From: JAYPWI01 sp038135065
GTDB lineage: Bacteria; Actinomycetota; Acidimicrobiia; Acidimicrobiales; Poriferisodalaceae
Length of the DNA: 64,000 bases
Reading direction: 5' to 3'
Assembly (NCBI GenBank): GCA_038135065.1
Contig: JAYPWI010000005.1
Span: 62,001 to 126,000, forward strand
The notes below the pieces were generated by a model. It had not been told where the DNA came from. It saw nothing but the letters and a program-made list of their open reading frames with translations, and did not search any database. This document shows, one piece after another, positions 41,920-50,736 of the stretch. The first letter of the stretch is position 1. Each line of letters starts with the position of its first letter. The position numbers and the translations under genes were made by a program.

Positions 41920-43538
41920 GGCGCTACCCGAGCCGGGTCGACACGGGCTCGTCACAGTTCCGCGACAACGACGCCGCCTACCGGACCCTGGTCGACACCC
42001 TGAGGGAGCGGCAGGACATCGCCGTGCGGGGCGGACCGGGCCGGGATCGCTCTATCGAACGGCACCTCTCCCGGGGCAAGTTCATGGCCCGGGACCGCAT
42101 CGAGATGGTGATCGACCATGGCACCCCGTTCCTCGAGTTCAGCACCCTGGCCGGGTGGGACCAGTACGACAACGGGGCACCAGGGGCCGGGATCATCACC
42201 GGGGTGGGCCTGGTCCACGGTCGCCCCTTCGTGTTCATCGCCAACGACGCCACCGTCAAGGGCGGCTCCCTGCTGCCCGTCAGCATCAAGAAGCACGTGC
42301 GAGCCCAGGACATTGCCGAGCAGAACGGTCTGGGTGTCATCTACCTGGTCGACTCCGGCGGCGCCTTCCTGCCCCTGCAGGACGACATCTTCCCCGACAA
42401 GGACCACTTCGGTGGCAGCTTCTACCGCCAGGCCCGCTTGTCAGCCCAGGGCCTGCCCCAGCTGTCGGTGGTCCTCGGCGGGTGCACGGCGGGAGGCGCC
42501 TACGTCCCCGCCCTCAGCGACGAGGTGATCATGGTCGACGGGATCGGCCGGATCTTCCTGGGCGGCCCCCCCATCGTCAAGGCCGCCCTCGGGGAGATCA
42601 TCGAACCCGACGACCTCGGGGGCGCCGTGGTGCACACCCGCACCTCGGGGGTGTCGGACTACATGGCGGGGGCCGAGCAGGAGGCCTACGGCCGACTGCG
42701 GGACATCTGCGAGACCACCAACCAGCGACGGATCGACGACCGTCAGGGCTGGATGGACTGGGCCGAGCCGCGACCCCCCTACTACGACCCGGCAGAGATC
42801 TACGGCATCATCAGCGCGGACGACCGCATCGGCTTCGATGCCCGGGAGATCATCGCCCGCCTGGTCGACGGATCCGAGTACGCCGAGTTCAAGCCGGAGT
42901 GGGGTGACACCATCACCACCGGCTTCGCCCGCATCTGGGGCCACATGGTGGGCATCATCGCCAACAACGGGATCATCTTCAGCGAGGCCGCCCTCAAGGC
43001 CACCCACTTCATCGAGCTGTGCGAGCAGCGCCGCATCCCCCTGCTGTTCCTGCAGAACACCACCGGCTACATGGTCGGCTCGGACGCCGAGGCGGGGGGT
43101 ATCGCCAAGAACGGGGCGAAGATGGTGGCCGCGGTGGCCAACGCCACGGTCCCCCGCTACACGGTGCTCATCGGTGGCTCGTACGGGGCGGGGAACTACG
43201 GCATGTGTGGTCGGGGATTCAATCCCCGCTTCCTGTTCGCCTGGCCCAACAGCCGGATCGCCACCATGTCCGCCGACACGGCCCAGACCGTGCTGGTCGA
43301 CATCCGCCTGGCCGGGATGCGGGGGGCCGATACCACCGAGGACGAGATCGCCGCCCTGCGGGCCGAGGTGGCCGAGCAGTACCAGACCCAGGGGGACCCC
43401 TACTACGCGACGAGCCGCATCTGGGACGACGGCCTGATCGACCCCCTCGACACACGCGACGCCCTGGGCCTGTGCCTGGCCCTGGCCGCCCGACAGGACG
43501 AGCCGGCCCGGGGCCCCGGCGTCGTCTACCGGATGTGA
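41916..43538 (+). CDS. Acyl-CoA carboxylase beta subunit (carboxyltransferase, methylcrotonyl/geranyl type)
   Basis: The 540-residue subunit transfers carboxyl from carboxybiotin to an acyl-CoA. VYLVDSGGAFLPLQ-type sequence near residue 147, GGCTAGGAYVPALSDE near 189 and GRIFLGGPPIVKAA near 210 build the first crotonase half. NTTGYMVGSDAEAGGIAKNGAKM, GGSYGAGNYGMCGRGF and PRFLFAWPNSRIATMS build the second. NTTGYMVG and GNYGMCGR favour the methylcrotonyl or geranyl group over propionyl. The usual MGGEQAA segment after PNSRI reads MSADTAQTVL here, so substrate range may differ. It is coupled to TetR upstream (ATGA) and followed 13 bases later by the alpha subunit. Confidence 0.93.
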   Translation: MRRYPSRVDTGSSQFRDNDAAYRTLVDTLRERQDIAVRGGPGRDRSIERHLSRGKFMARDRIEMVIDHGTPFLEFSTLAGWDQYDNGAPGAGIITGVGLVHGRPFVFIANDATVKGGSLLPVSIKKHVRAQDIAEQNGLGVIYLVDSGGAFLPLQDDIFPDKDHFGGSFYRQARLSAQGLPQLSVVLGGCTAGGAYVPALSDEVIMVDGIGRIFLGGPPIVKAALGEIIEPDDLGGAVVHTRTSGVSDYMAGAEQEAYGRLRDICETTNQRRIDDRQGWMDWAEPRPPYYDPAEIYGIISADDRIGFDAREIIARLVDGSEYAEFKPEWGDTITTGFARIWGHMVGIIANNGIIFSEAALKATHFIELCEQRRIPLLFLQNTTGYMVGSDAEAGGIAKNGAKMVAAVANATVPRYTVLIGGSYGAGNYGMCGRGFNPRFLFAWPNSRIATMSADTAQTVLVDIRLAGMRGADTTEDEIAALRAEVAEQYQTQGDPYYATSRIWDDGLIDPLDTRDALGLCLALAARQDEPARGPGVVYRM

Positions 43539-43551
43539 GGTGGATGGGTCG

Positions 43552-45444
43552 ATGAGACTGCTGGTTGCCAACCGGGGCGAGATCGCCCGCCGGGTCATGC
43601 GGACCGCCCGCGACCTGGGCTGGACGACGGTCGCCGTGTTCGCGTCGCCCGACGCCGACGCGGCCTTCGTCAACGACGCCGACATCGCGGTGCCGATCGG
43701 TGGCCCCGACTTGGCCGAGTCGTACCTCAATGCCGATCGCATCCTCGAAGCCTGTGCCGCCCATGGGGTGACCGCCCTGCACCCGGGCTACGGGTTCCTC
43801 AGCGAGAACGCCGACTTCGCCCGGCGGGTGGTCGATGCCGGCATCGCCTGGGTGGGGCCCCACCCCGAGGCCATTGCCTCGATGGGCTCCAAGATCGATG
43901 CCCGGGCCATCGCCGAACGGGCCGGGGTGCCCCTCATCCCCGGGTTCGGCGACGCCGCAGTCCAAGATGACGCCACCCTGGCCGAGCACGCAGGCGCGAT
44001 CGGGTATCCGATTCTGGTGAAGGCCGCAGCGGGCGGGGGCGGCAAGGGCATCCGGATCGCCCACTCCCCAGAGCAGTTCGCCACCGCGTTGGCCGAGGCC
44101 CGCACCGAGGCGGCCCGGTCCTTCGGTGACGACGCAGTGATCGTCGAGCGCTACATCGAGCGACCCCGCCACGTCGAGGTGCAGATCATCGGCGACCAGT
44201 TCGGCACCGTGCTCGAACTCGGCACCCGGGACTGCTCGGTGCAGCGGCGCTACCAAAAGCTGGTCGAGGAAGCACCGGCCCCCAACCTCGAGGCCCACAC
44301 CGACGAGGGGTTGCGGTCAGCCGCTGTGCGGCTCGGGGCAGCCATGGGCTACGACAACGCCGGCACCGTCGAGTTCGTGGTGGACGCCGACACGGGCGAC
44401 TTCTTCTTCCTCGAGGTCAACACCCGGCTCCAGGTCGAGCATCCCGTCACCGAGGCGATCACCGGGCTCGACCTCGTCGAACTCCAGCTGCTGGTCGCCA
44501 CCGGCCACCCACTCCCCCTCACCCAGGACCAGGTGCTTCCCGTCGGGCATGCCGTCGAGGTACGCATCAACGCCGAGGACCCCGCCGAGGGGTACGCACC
44601 ACAGACAGGTCCGGTGGAGCTGATCCACGTGCCCGTGTGGCGCGATGGGGTCCGCTGGGACGGGGCGTTCGACGATCGGGGCGAGGTCAGCCCCTTCTAC
44701 GACTCGATGGTGGCCAAGCTGATCGTGCATGGCAGCGACCGGGCCGGGGCCTTGTCCAAGCTGGCCTCGGTGCTCGACGACACCCTGATCGGCCCCCTGC
44801 GGACCAATGTGGGGTTGCATCGCTGGTTGATCGACCAACCCGAGTTCGCCGAGGGGCGGGTCACCACCCGATTCCTCGACGAACACCCAGCCCCTCCCCC
44901 ACCCGACCCGGCCCGAGCAGTCGGCCCCGCGGGTCGGGCCGTCGACGCCCACCGGGCCGCCACCGGCACCGGACCTTGGGGGCAGCTGGCCGACTTCAGC
45001 GTGCTAGCCGAACGAGCACCACTGGGTGCGATCCTGCGCGACCACGATGGCGACCTCCACGACTACCGACCCCCAGTGACCGGCCACGATGCCCTGACCC
45101 GCTACGACCCGGCATCGGGCCTGGTGTGCGTGAACGTGGACGGCCACACCGTTTCCCTGCATGTGGTCGATCGGGCCGACGCATGGGCGGCCGACCCGTC
45201 GCGGGCCGGTGGGGCGGCCGGGGACGTGATCGCCCCCTTCCCCGCCGTGGTCGTGGAAACCCCGGCAGCTCCGGGCGCGACGGTTGCTGCTGGGGACACC
45301 GTGGTGGTCGTGGAGGCGATGAAGATGCTCCACTCCCTCACCGCCCCCGGACCGGGCACCGTGGCCGAGGTCAGGGTGAGCCTGGGGGACACAGTCGAAA
45401 CCAACCAGGTGCTCGTCACCTTCACCGCAGAGGATCAGCAGTGA
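43552..45444 (+). CDS. Acyl-CoA carboxylase alpha subunit (biotin carboxylase plus biotin carrier)
   Basis: The 630-residue protein begins with the biotin carboxylase N-domain (LLVANRGEIARRVMRTAR). ATP-grasp motifs follow: KAAAGGGGKGIRIAH near residue 162, ERYIERPRHVEVQIIGD near 198, RDCSVQRRYQKLVEEAPAP near 227 and FFFLEVNTRLQVEHPVTEAITGLDLVE near 284. The C-terminus is a biotinyl domain with VVVVEAMKMLHSL near 588, the lysine being the biotin site. The linker domain of methylcrotonyl-type alpha subunits lies between. The ATG at 43552 follows GAGGTGG by eight bases. Its stop overlaps the dehydrogenase start (GTGA). Confidence 0.95.
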   Translation: MRLLVANRGEIARRVMRTARDLGWTTVAVFASPDADAAFVNDADIAVPIGGPDLAESYLNADRILEACAAHGVTALHPGYGFLSENADFARRVVDAGIAWVGPHPEAIASMGSKIDARAIAERAGVPLIPGFGDAAVQDDATLAEHAGAIGYPILVKAAAGGGGKGIRIAHSPEQFATALAEARTEAARSFGDDAVIVERYIERPRHVEVQIIGDQFGTVLELGTRDCSVQRRYQKLVEEAPAPNLEAHTDEGLRSAAVRLGAAMGYDNAGTVEFVVDADTGDFFFLEVNTRLQVEHPVTEAITGLDLVELQLLVATGHPLPLTQDQVLPVGHAVEVRINAEDPAEGYAPQTGPVELIHVPVWRDGVRWDGAFDDRGEVSPFYDSMVAKLIVHGSDRAGALSKLASVLDDTLIGPLRTNVGLHRWLIDQPEFAEGRVTTRFLDEHPAPPPPDPARAVGPAGRAVDAHRAATGTGPWGQLADFSVLAERAPLGAILRDHDGDLHDYRPPVTGHDALTRYDPASGLVCVNVDGHTVSLHVVDRADAWAADPSRAGGAAGDVIAPFPAVVVETPAAPGATVAAGDTVVVVEAMKMLHSLTAPGPGTVAEVRVSLGDTVETNQVLVTFTAEDQQ

Positions 45445-46589
45445 CCAACCGCAACGCCTACATGACCGACGAACTGCAGCAGATCTACGACCAAACGGTC
45501 GAGTTCGTCGCCAAGGAAGTGATGCCCCACGGTGAGGGCTGGGAGGAGGAGGGCAAGGTGCCCCGCGACCTGCTCACCCAGATGGGCGGGTTGGGGATGC
45601 TGGCCCTACGCATCCCCGAGGAGCACGGCGGCCTGGGCCTCGGCCCCATGGCGTCCGCCACCTTCTCCGAGGCTCTGGGGTCCTCCACCTTCGCCGGGTT
45701 CGAGGTGACCGTGCTGGTCCACACCGACATGTCAGGCCCCCACCTGCTGAACTCGGGGTCACCCGAGCAACTCGAGCGGTGGTTGCCGGGGGTCATCTCT
45801 GGCGACACCGTGTTGTCGATCGCGGTCACCGAGCCCGACGCAGGCTCCGACGTGGCGGGGATGCGAACCTCAGCGGTGCGTGACGGGGACGGCTGGCGGA
45901 TCAACGGCACCAAGACCTTCATCACCAACGCGGTCTACGGCGACATGACCATCGTGGGGGCTCGCACCGATCCCGACAATCGGTACGGCATCTCGATGTT
46001 CCTGGTCCCCAAAGGCACCGAGGGGTTCTCGGTGGCCAAAAAGCTCGACAAGCACGGGTGGCGGTGCTCGGACACTGCCGAGTTGGTGTTCGACAACGTC
46101 TGGGTGCCCGACAGCCAGCTGTTGGGCGAGCCTCACCGTGGCTTCTACGCCACGATGCAGAACTTCCAGAACGAGCGCATGGTGCTGGTCGGCATGGGGG
46201 TGGGGGCCGCGCAGGCCGCCATCGACATGACGAACGAGTACACCCAGAACCGCCCCGCCTTCGGGGGCCACCTCTACGACTTGGGGGCCATCCGTCAGCG
46301 CATGGCCATGAACCAGGCCAAGGTCGACGCCGTGCGGGCGTCGATGTACCACGCGGCCTGGCTGGGCGAGCAGGGCATCGACAACGTGAAGGAGATGTCG
46401 GGGGTGAAGGCCTTCGGGTGCGAGGTGGTGAACGAGGTCATGTACGACTGTGTGCAGTTCCACGGCGGGATGGGCTACATGCGCGAGTCGACGATCGAGC
46501 GCATGTACCGCGATGCCCGCATCCTGCCCATCGGCGGCGGGGCCACCGAGGTGATGCTCGAAGAGGTGGCCAAGCGCAGCTACGTCTGA
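45441..46589 (+). CDS. Acyl-CoA dehydrogenase
   Basis: The 382-residue FAD enzyme introduces a double bond into an acyl-CoA. LSIAVTEPDAGSDVAGMRTSA near residue 121, GWRINGTKTFITNAVYGD near 152, and ERMVLVGMGVGAAQAAIDM near 246 are present. QFHGGMGYMRESTIERMYRDARILPIGGGATEVM (about 339-372) is the C-terminal signature. In short- and medium-chain enzymes the catalytic glutamate lies in the xxEGT block; here it reads GGGAT, so the base is either elsewhere, as in isovaleryl- and long-chain enzymes, or lost. Operon position after a methylcrotonyl-type carboxylase favours a branched acyl substrate. GTG at 45441 is taken for its GTGA overlap; ATG at 45462 is possible. Confidence 0.92.
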   Translation: MTNRNAYMTDELQQIYDQTVEFVAKEVMPHGEGWEEEGKVPRDLLTQMGGLGMLALRIPEEHGGLGLGPMASATFSEALGSSTFAGFEVTVLVHTDMSGPHLLNSGSPEQLERWLPGVISGDTVLSIAVTEPDAGSDVAGMRTSAVRDGDGWRINGTKTFITNAVYGDMTIVGARTDPDNRYGISMFLVPKGTEGFSVAKKLDKHGWRCSDTAELVFDNVWVPDSQLLGEPHRGFYATMQNFQNERMVLVGMGVGAAQAAIDMTNEYTQNRPAFGGHLYDLGAIRQRMAMNQAKVDAVRASMYHAAWLGEQGIDNVKEMSGVKAFGCEVVNEVMYDCVQFHGGMGYMRESTIERMYRDARILPIGGGATEVMLEEVAKRSYV

Positions 46590-46675
46590 CCGGCTACCCA
46601 TTCCCCCGCAGCAGCCACGCTGAGGGACTACCGTCTCTCTGCGTGGGTTGACCGGCAGCCCGCAAGGGGAAGCAC

Positions 46676-47527
46676 ATGAAAATCGGCCTGGCATCACCGA
46701 ACAGCAGCTACGGCGTTCCGACCGCCGAAATGGCGGTCGACCTCGAGCAGCGAGGCTACGACTCACTGTGGGTCGGCGAGCACAGCCACATCCCGGCCAG
46801 CCGGGAGACCCGCCATCCCAGCGACATCGAGCTGCCCCGCATGTACTGGCACATGCGCGACCCGTTCGTATCGCTGGCCGCAGCCGCCCAGGCCACCAGC
46901 CAGATCAAGCTGGTCACCGGGGTGTGCCTGGTCCTCGAGCACGAGATCATCGACCTGGCAAAGTCGGTGGCCACCCTCGACGACATGTCCCAGGGCCGGT
47001 TCGAGTTCGGGGTGGGTGTCGGCTGGAACGTCGAGGAACTCGCCAACGTCAGCGACGTGCCGTGGGCCCAGCGTTACAACGCCATGCGGGAGACGGTGGC
47101 CGCCCTGCGGGGGCTGTGGACCAGCGACGAGAACGCGTATCACGGCCAGTTCGTGAACATCGAAGACTCATGGGTGTACCCCCGGCCGGCCCAGGCGGGC
47201 GGCCCCCCTGTGCTGATGGGCTGCCAGGGCCGCATCGGGTTGCGCCACGTGGCCGAGTACGCCGACGAGTGGTGCCCCATCGACGTGGGGTTCCGTGACG
47301 TGGCCAAGGGTTTGCAGTGGTTCCGGGAAGCCGCGGCCTCCGCAGAGCGCGACCCCGAGACGATCAGGGTGTCCATCTACGCCTTCAATGCCCCCGATGC
47401 CCCCACCCTCGAGCGGTACCGGGACCTGGGAATCGATCGGGTGGTGTTCAGCGCCCCCGATGAGGCGGATCGCCACCAGGCCTACCTCGAGCGCCACCAG
47501 CACCTGGTCGACGAGTTCGCCGCCTGA
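46676..47527 (+). CDS. Luciferase-like (LLM class) oxidoreductase, probably F420-dependent
   Basis: The 283-residue TIM-barrel protein has MAVDLEQRGYDSLWVGEH near residue 19, TSQIKLVTGVCLVLEHEIIDLAKSVATLDDMSQGRFEFGVGVGWNVEELAN (about 74-124, the cofactor and substrate loop) and PPVLMGCQGRIGLRHVAEYADEWCPI near 178. It differs from the gene at 2079 in being shorter and in the GVGVGWN block, typical of Rv-type TIGR03619 F420 proteins. AAGGGG sits a few bases upstream and a TACCGT box at 46629. The substrate is unknown; it may belong to the preceding catabolic operon or stand alone. Confidence 0.88.
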   Translation: MKIGLASPNSSYGVPTAEMAVDLEQRGYDSLWVGEHSHIPASRETRHPSDIELPRMYWHMRDPFVSLAAAAQATSQIKLVTGVCLVLEHEIIDLAKSVATLDDMSQGRFEFGVGVGWNVEELANVSDVPWAQRYNAMRETVAALRGLWTSDENAYHGQFVNIEDSWVYPRPAQAGGPPVLMGCQGRIGLRHVAEYADEWCPIDVGFRDVAKGLQWFREAAASAERDPETIRVSIYAFNAPDAPTLERYRDLGIDRVVFSAPDEADRHQAYLERHQHLVDEFAA

Positions 47528-47568
47528 CCCTCGGGGCCCCTCGGGGCTGACCGCTCACGGGTCACTCC

Positions 47569-48501
47569 TCAGGACTGCACCTCTGGCGTCGGGGTCGTGA
47601 GGTGCGAGGCCAGCCACTGCTCGGTGAGGGCACCGGGATGACCGATGGCCACCACCCGGCACCCACCCTGCAGGTCGGCCTGTGGGGCAGGTTCGAGGGT
47701 CCAGCGTCGGCCGACCCCTTGCAACACCTGCGGCCGGGGATCGTCGAACAGCGACAGCACCCCTTTGATCCTGACCACCCCAGCGGGCAGGGCACCCATC
47801 AGCGCCTCGACGGCGGCCCGGGTGGTGGGTTCGTCACTGCGGAAGGCCCACGACTCGTGTGCGGCGAGCGGTTCCCCCACCCTGGCCTCGGCCGTTTGGG
47901 GCTCGGTCCCGAACAGCACCGCCAAGGGCACCCGGCCCTGGACGGCTCCCACCACTGCGGCATCGGGGACATGGTTGGCAACCCAGTCAGCGAGGCCGGG
48001 GTCGACGCTCCCGGTAGCCGGCACGATCAGGTCGAGTTTGTTGACCACCACCATGTCGGCCCCCTCGAGTTGGCGGACGATGGTGGTGCCGATGAACCGG
48101 TCAACGGCCTGGGCGCGCACCTGTTCGGCGTCCACGACGGTGACCACGGCACCCGAGCGAAGGCCGGGTAGGTGGGAGTACGCCGCGATCTGGGCGGGGT
48201 CGGCCACCCCACTCGCTTCCACGACCAGCCGGGCAGGTGGAGGGTCGGCCCCTGTCACCCGATCGAGAGCGGCCACGAACCCGTCGGCCAGGCTGCAGCA
48301 GATGCAGCCGTTGGCCAGCTCGATCGTTCCCTGCCCCCGGTCGACGATCAGCTCCTCGTCGATGTTGATCGACCCGAAGTCGTTGACCAGCACTGCCAGA
48401 GGCTCCGCAGTGGTGCGCAACACATGGTTGACCAACGATGTCTTTCCCGCCCCGAGGTACCCACCGATCACCGTCACCTCGATCAGGGGGTCGTCGTTCA
48501 C
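47569..48501 (-). CDS. CobW/COG0523-family GTP-binding metallochaperone
   Basis: The 310-residue P-loop GTPase has VTVIGGYLGAGKTSLVNHVL (G1) near residue 10 and ELANGCICCSLADG near 61 with the CxCC metal site. ARLVVEASGVADP is near 88, VVVNKLDLI (G4) near 146, and a CobW C-terminal domain ends ALTEQWLASHL. Relatives deliver zinc or cobalt to metalloenzymes under metal limitation. No zur box or metalloprotein gene was recognised beside it, so the client is unknown. The GTG start overlaps the enoyl-CoA hydratase stop (GTGA), an unusual partner. Confidence 0.92.
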   Translation of the reverse strand: MNDDPLIEVTVIGGYLGAGKTSLVNHVLRTTAEPLAVLVNDFGSINIDEELIVDRGQGTIELANGCICCSLADGFVAALDRVTGADPPPARLVVEASGVADPAQIAAYSHLPGLRSGAVVTVVDAEQVRAQAVDRFIGTTIVRQLEGADMVVVNKLDLIVPATGSVDPGLADWVANHVPDAAVVGAVQGRVPLAVLFGTEPQTAEARVGEPLAAHESWAFRSDEPTTRAAVEALMGALPAGVVRIKGVLSLFDDPRPQVLQGVGRRWTLEPAPQADLQGGCRVVAIGHPGALTEQWLASHLTTPTPEVQS

Positions 48502-49241
48502 GTGCTGTGGGGAGAGAACTCGGCCAGGTTGCGTAACAGGTGGGCGGCACCGTGGGGAAGGTTGATGGCTGCGTCCTTCCCGTAGAGCTGTTCCTTGTGC
48601 CACGACATCACCCGCCGGTCCGCGGCCAGGGGGGCGAGGGCGGCAGCCCGCTCGATGGCGGCCGGCAGCACCTGCTCTGCGGGAACTGCCTGCTCCACGA
48701 ACCCGGCGGCGGCGGCCGCCCGCCCCGACCACCGCTTGGCCAGCACGATCGTCTCGTGGAAGGCGGGGGCCGGAATCTTGTGATGGAACAGGGCCAGTTC
48801 GGGGACTGGGACACGAAGTCCCAACTCGGCCTCGTTCGCACACAGGAAGCCGCGCTCCTCGTTCATGATCCGCACGTCGTGACACAGGGCGATCATGAAC
48901 CCGGCCCCGAAGCCATGACCGTTGACGGCAGCCACCGTGGGCACCGGCAAGGTGATCAGCGACGCAGCCATCACCATGAACTCCTCGGCGAAGTCGGTCC
49001 GGTCACCGCCCCGGGCCACCGCATCGAGGTCCTCGGCCCCGGCGAGGTACCACGCCAGATCCAACCCGTTGGAGAAGAACTTCGGATTGCTCGAGGTGGT
49101 CACCAACGCGGCCGGCCCCTCCGACGCTGCCACCTCACCGATGGCCGACCCGAACTCCCGAACGAACGACGTGTTCCAACGGTTCTCCCCATCGTCCATG
49201 GTCAGAACGAACACATCACCATCACGCCGAAGATCGATCAT
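48498..49241 (-). CDS. Enoyl-CoA hydratase/isomerase family protein
   Basis: The 247-residue crotonase-fold protein has VTTSSNPKFFSNGLDLAWYL near residue 47 and VPTVAAVNGHGFGAGFMIALCHDVRIMNEERGFLCANEAELGLRVP near 100 (oxyanion-hole glycines). The two glutamates of true hydratases are not clearly in place; ANEAELGL matches the plant and actinobacterial delta3-delta2 isomerase-like branch. An isomerase or hydratase role in fatty-acid handling is likely. The ATG at 49241 is taken because TAGGGT lies six bases upstream. It shares a divergent promoter region with the TauD gene. Confidence 0.87.
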   Translation of the reverse strand: MIDLRRDGDVFVLTMDDGENRWNTSFVREFGSAIGEVAASEGPAALVTTSSNPKFFSNGLDLAWYLAGAEDLDAVARGGDRTDFAEEFMVMAASLITLPVPTVAAVNGHGFGAGFMIALCHDVRIMNEERGFLCANEAELGLRVPVPELALFHHKIPAPAFHETIVLAKRWSGRAAAAAGFVEQAVPAEQVLPAAIERAAALAPLAADRRVMSWHKEQLYGKDAAINLPHGAAHLLRNLAEFSPHST

Positions 49242-49247
49242 CACCCA

Positions 49248-49253
49248 ACCCTA
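49248..49253 (-). promoter_or_regulatory. Leaderless -10 box TAGGGT for the enoyl-CoA hydratase
   Basis: On the minus strand TAGGGT is six bases from the ATG at 49241 and no ribosome-binding site intervenes. Confidence 0.5.
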
Positions 49254-49402
49254 AACCGAACCCATCACCCCGGCAGCGAGCACCACCCCACCTGCACATA
49301 GCTCGCTCCAGATCGAACCGACGCAATCCCCGATGCGGTCGTGGGAAGATGAGGGACGGCTCCGGTCGACCGACCGGTGGCCATCGGGCGAATGGGGGAA
49401 CC

Positions 49403-50296
49403 ATGAACACGGCGGATCGCATCACCATCACCCCGGTGAACCCAACCGTTGGCGCCACCATCGGGGGCATCGATCTCCGCGACGATTGTGACGAGGACAC
49501 CATCGCAGTGCTGCACCAGGCGCTGCTCGATCATCACGTGCTGTTCCTGCGGGATCAGGACATCGACCACGACCAGCACATCCGCTTCGCACGCCACTTC
49601 GGTGATCTCCACATCCACCCTGCCGCGACCCGGCGCGACGACTACCCCGAGCTGCTCCGCATCCATGCCGATGAGACCAGCCGAGGTGTGGCCGGGCAGG
49701 GTTGGCACTCCGATGTGTCCTGCGAGGCGGAACCCCCCGACGGGTCCCTGCTGTGGCTGCACACCGTGCCGAGCAGTGGCGGCGACACCATGTTCGCCAA
49801 CACCTGCGCCGCATTCGACACCCTGTCCCCGGCCATGCAGGACTTCTTGTCCGACCTCACCGCCACCCACTCCGGACGGCACGTGTTCAACACCTCGGCA
49901 TTCGAAGAAGACGGCCGGCACCCCGAGAGCGTCCACCCAGTGGTCCGCACCCACCCCGACTCGGGTCGACAGTCGCTGTTCGTCAACCGAGGGTTCACCA
50001 CCCGCATCAACGAACTCGCCGCAGCTGAGAGCCAAGCCCTGCTCGAGTTCCTCTACCGCCACATCGAACAACCCGTGTTCCACGTCCGCTTCCAGTGGCA
50101 AGCGAACTCCCTGGCGTTCTGGGACAACCGGGCCGTTCAGCACCTCGCCGTGTGGGACTACTACCCCGAGGTACGTTCGGGTTGGCGGGTCACGCTCACC
50201 GGCAGCAAGCCCTATTTCGATCCTGACGGACGCACCGAGGCACCCAAGCGGGGCTTCAAGCAGCCCAGGTCGCGGCAGGCCGCCGAAAGCGCCTGA
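49403..50296 (+). CDS. TauD/TfdA-family Fe(II)/2-oxoglutarate dioxygenase
   Basis: The 297-residue enzyme couples 2-oxoglutarate decarboxylation to hydroxylation of a substrate such as taurine, an alkylsulfate or a phenoxyacid. The facial triad is GQGWHSDVS (His and Asp near residues 108-110) and DNRAVQHLAVWDY (His near 249). PSSGGDTMFANTCAAFDTLSP near 130 is the family's conserved 2-oxoglutarate-side strand, and RSGWRVTLTG near 262 carries the arginine that binds the cosubstrate. GGGGGAA precedes the ATG. Sequence alone does not separate taurine, alkylsulfatase and other substrates. Confidence 0.92.
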   Translation: MNTADRITITPVNPTVGATIGGIDLRDDCDEDTIAVLHQALLDHHVLFLRDQDIDHDQHIRFARHFGDLHIHPAATRRDDYPELLRIHADETSRGVAGQGWHSDVSCEAEPPDGSLLWLHTVPSSGGDTMFANTCAAFDTLSPAMQDFLSDLTATHSGRHVFNTSAFEEDGRHPESVHPVVRTHPDSGRQSLFVNRGFTTRINELAAAESQALLEFLYRHIEQPVFHVRFQWQANSLAFWDNRAVQHLAVWDYYPEVRSGWRVTLTGSKPYFDPDGRTEAPKRGFKQPRSRQAAESA

Positions 50297-50376
50297 CAGG
50301 CCTGAGAAACAGGACCACCACCGGGCCCGACCACCGACTAGCGTCGGCCCCCACCGACCTTGTTAGGGGGACTGTC

Positions 50377-50703
50377 ATGACCAAGCACGTGCTGCTCGTG
50401 TTCACCGACCCCGTCGCGGGACGCGACGACGACTACAACGCCTGGTACAACGACGTTCACCTCGGGGAGGTACTCCAGACCGATGGGTTCGTGCGGGCTC
50501 AGCGGTTCAAGGTGTCGGACATGATGCCCGGTGTCACCGACCACGAGTATGTGGCCATCTACGAGCTCGAGACCGACGACCCCGGTGCCGCCATGGCCGC
50601 CCTGCGCGGTGCCTCGTCCACCTTCACCATGACCGACGCCATCGACCTCAAGGCGGCCAAGATGAGCCTGGCCAGCGAGGCCAGCGACCTCGTCGAAGCC
50701 TGA
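50377..50703 (+). CDS. EthD-like dimeric alpha/beta-barrel protein
   Basis: The 108-residue protein has the ferredoxin-like pattern of stress-responsive dimeric barrels: KHVLLVFTDPVAGRDDDYNAWYNDVHLGEVLQTDGFVRAQRF and HEYVAIYELETDDPGAAMAAL. YNxWYNxxHLxEVL near residue 20 is the DUF4286/EthD-type signature. Relatives act as small oxygenases, isomerases or ligand binders. The start follows AGGGGGA and a TAGCGT box about 36 bases upstream. No specific role is predicted. Confidence 0.82.
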   Translation: MTKHVLLVFTDPVAGRDDDYNAWYNDVHLGEVLQTDGFVRAQRFKVSDMMPGVTDHEYVAIYELETDDPGAAMAALRGASSTFTMTDAIDLKAAKMSLASEASDLVEA

Positions 50704-50736
50704 GGGACCGCCCCCGGCATCAGGCATCGTGAACCG

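Noticed and set aside
47528..47568. A terminator between the LLM gene and the convergent CobW gene
   Set aside because: CCCTCGGGGCCCCTCGGGG is mostly a direct repeat; no stem longer than a few pairs with a plausible loop could be drawn.
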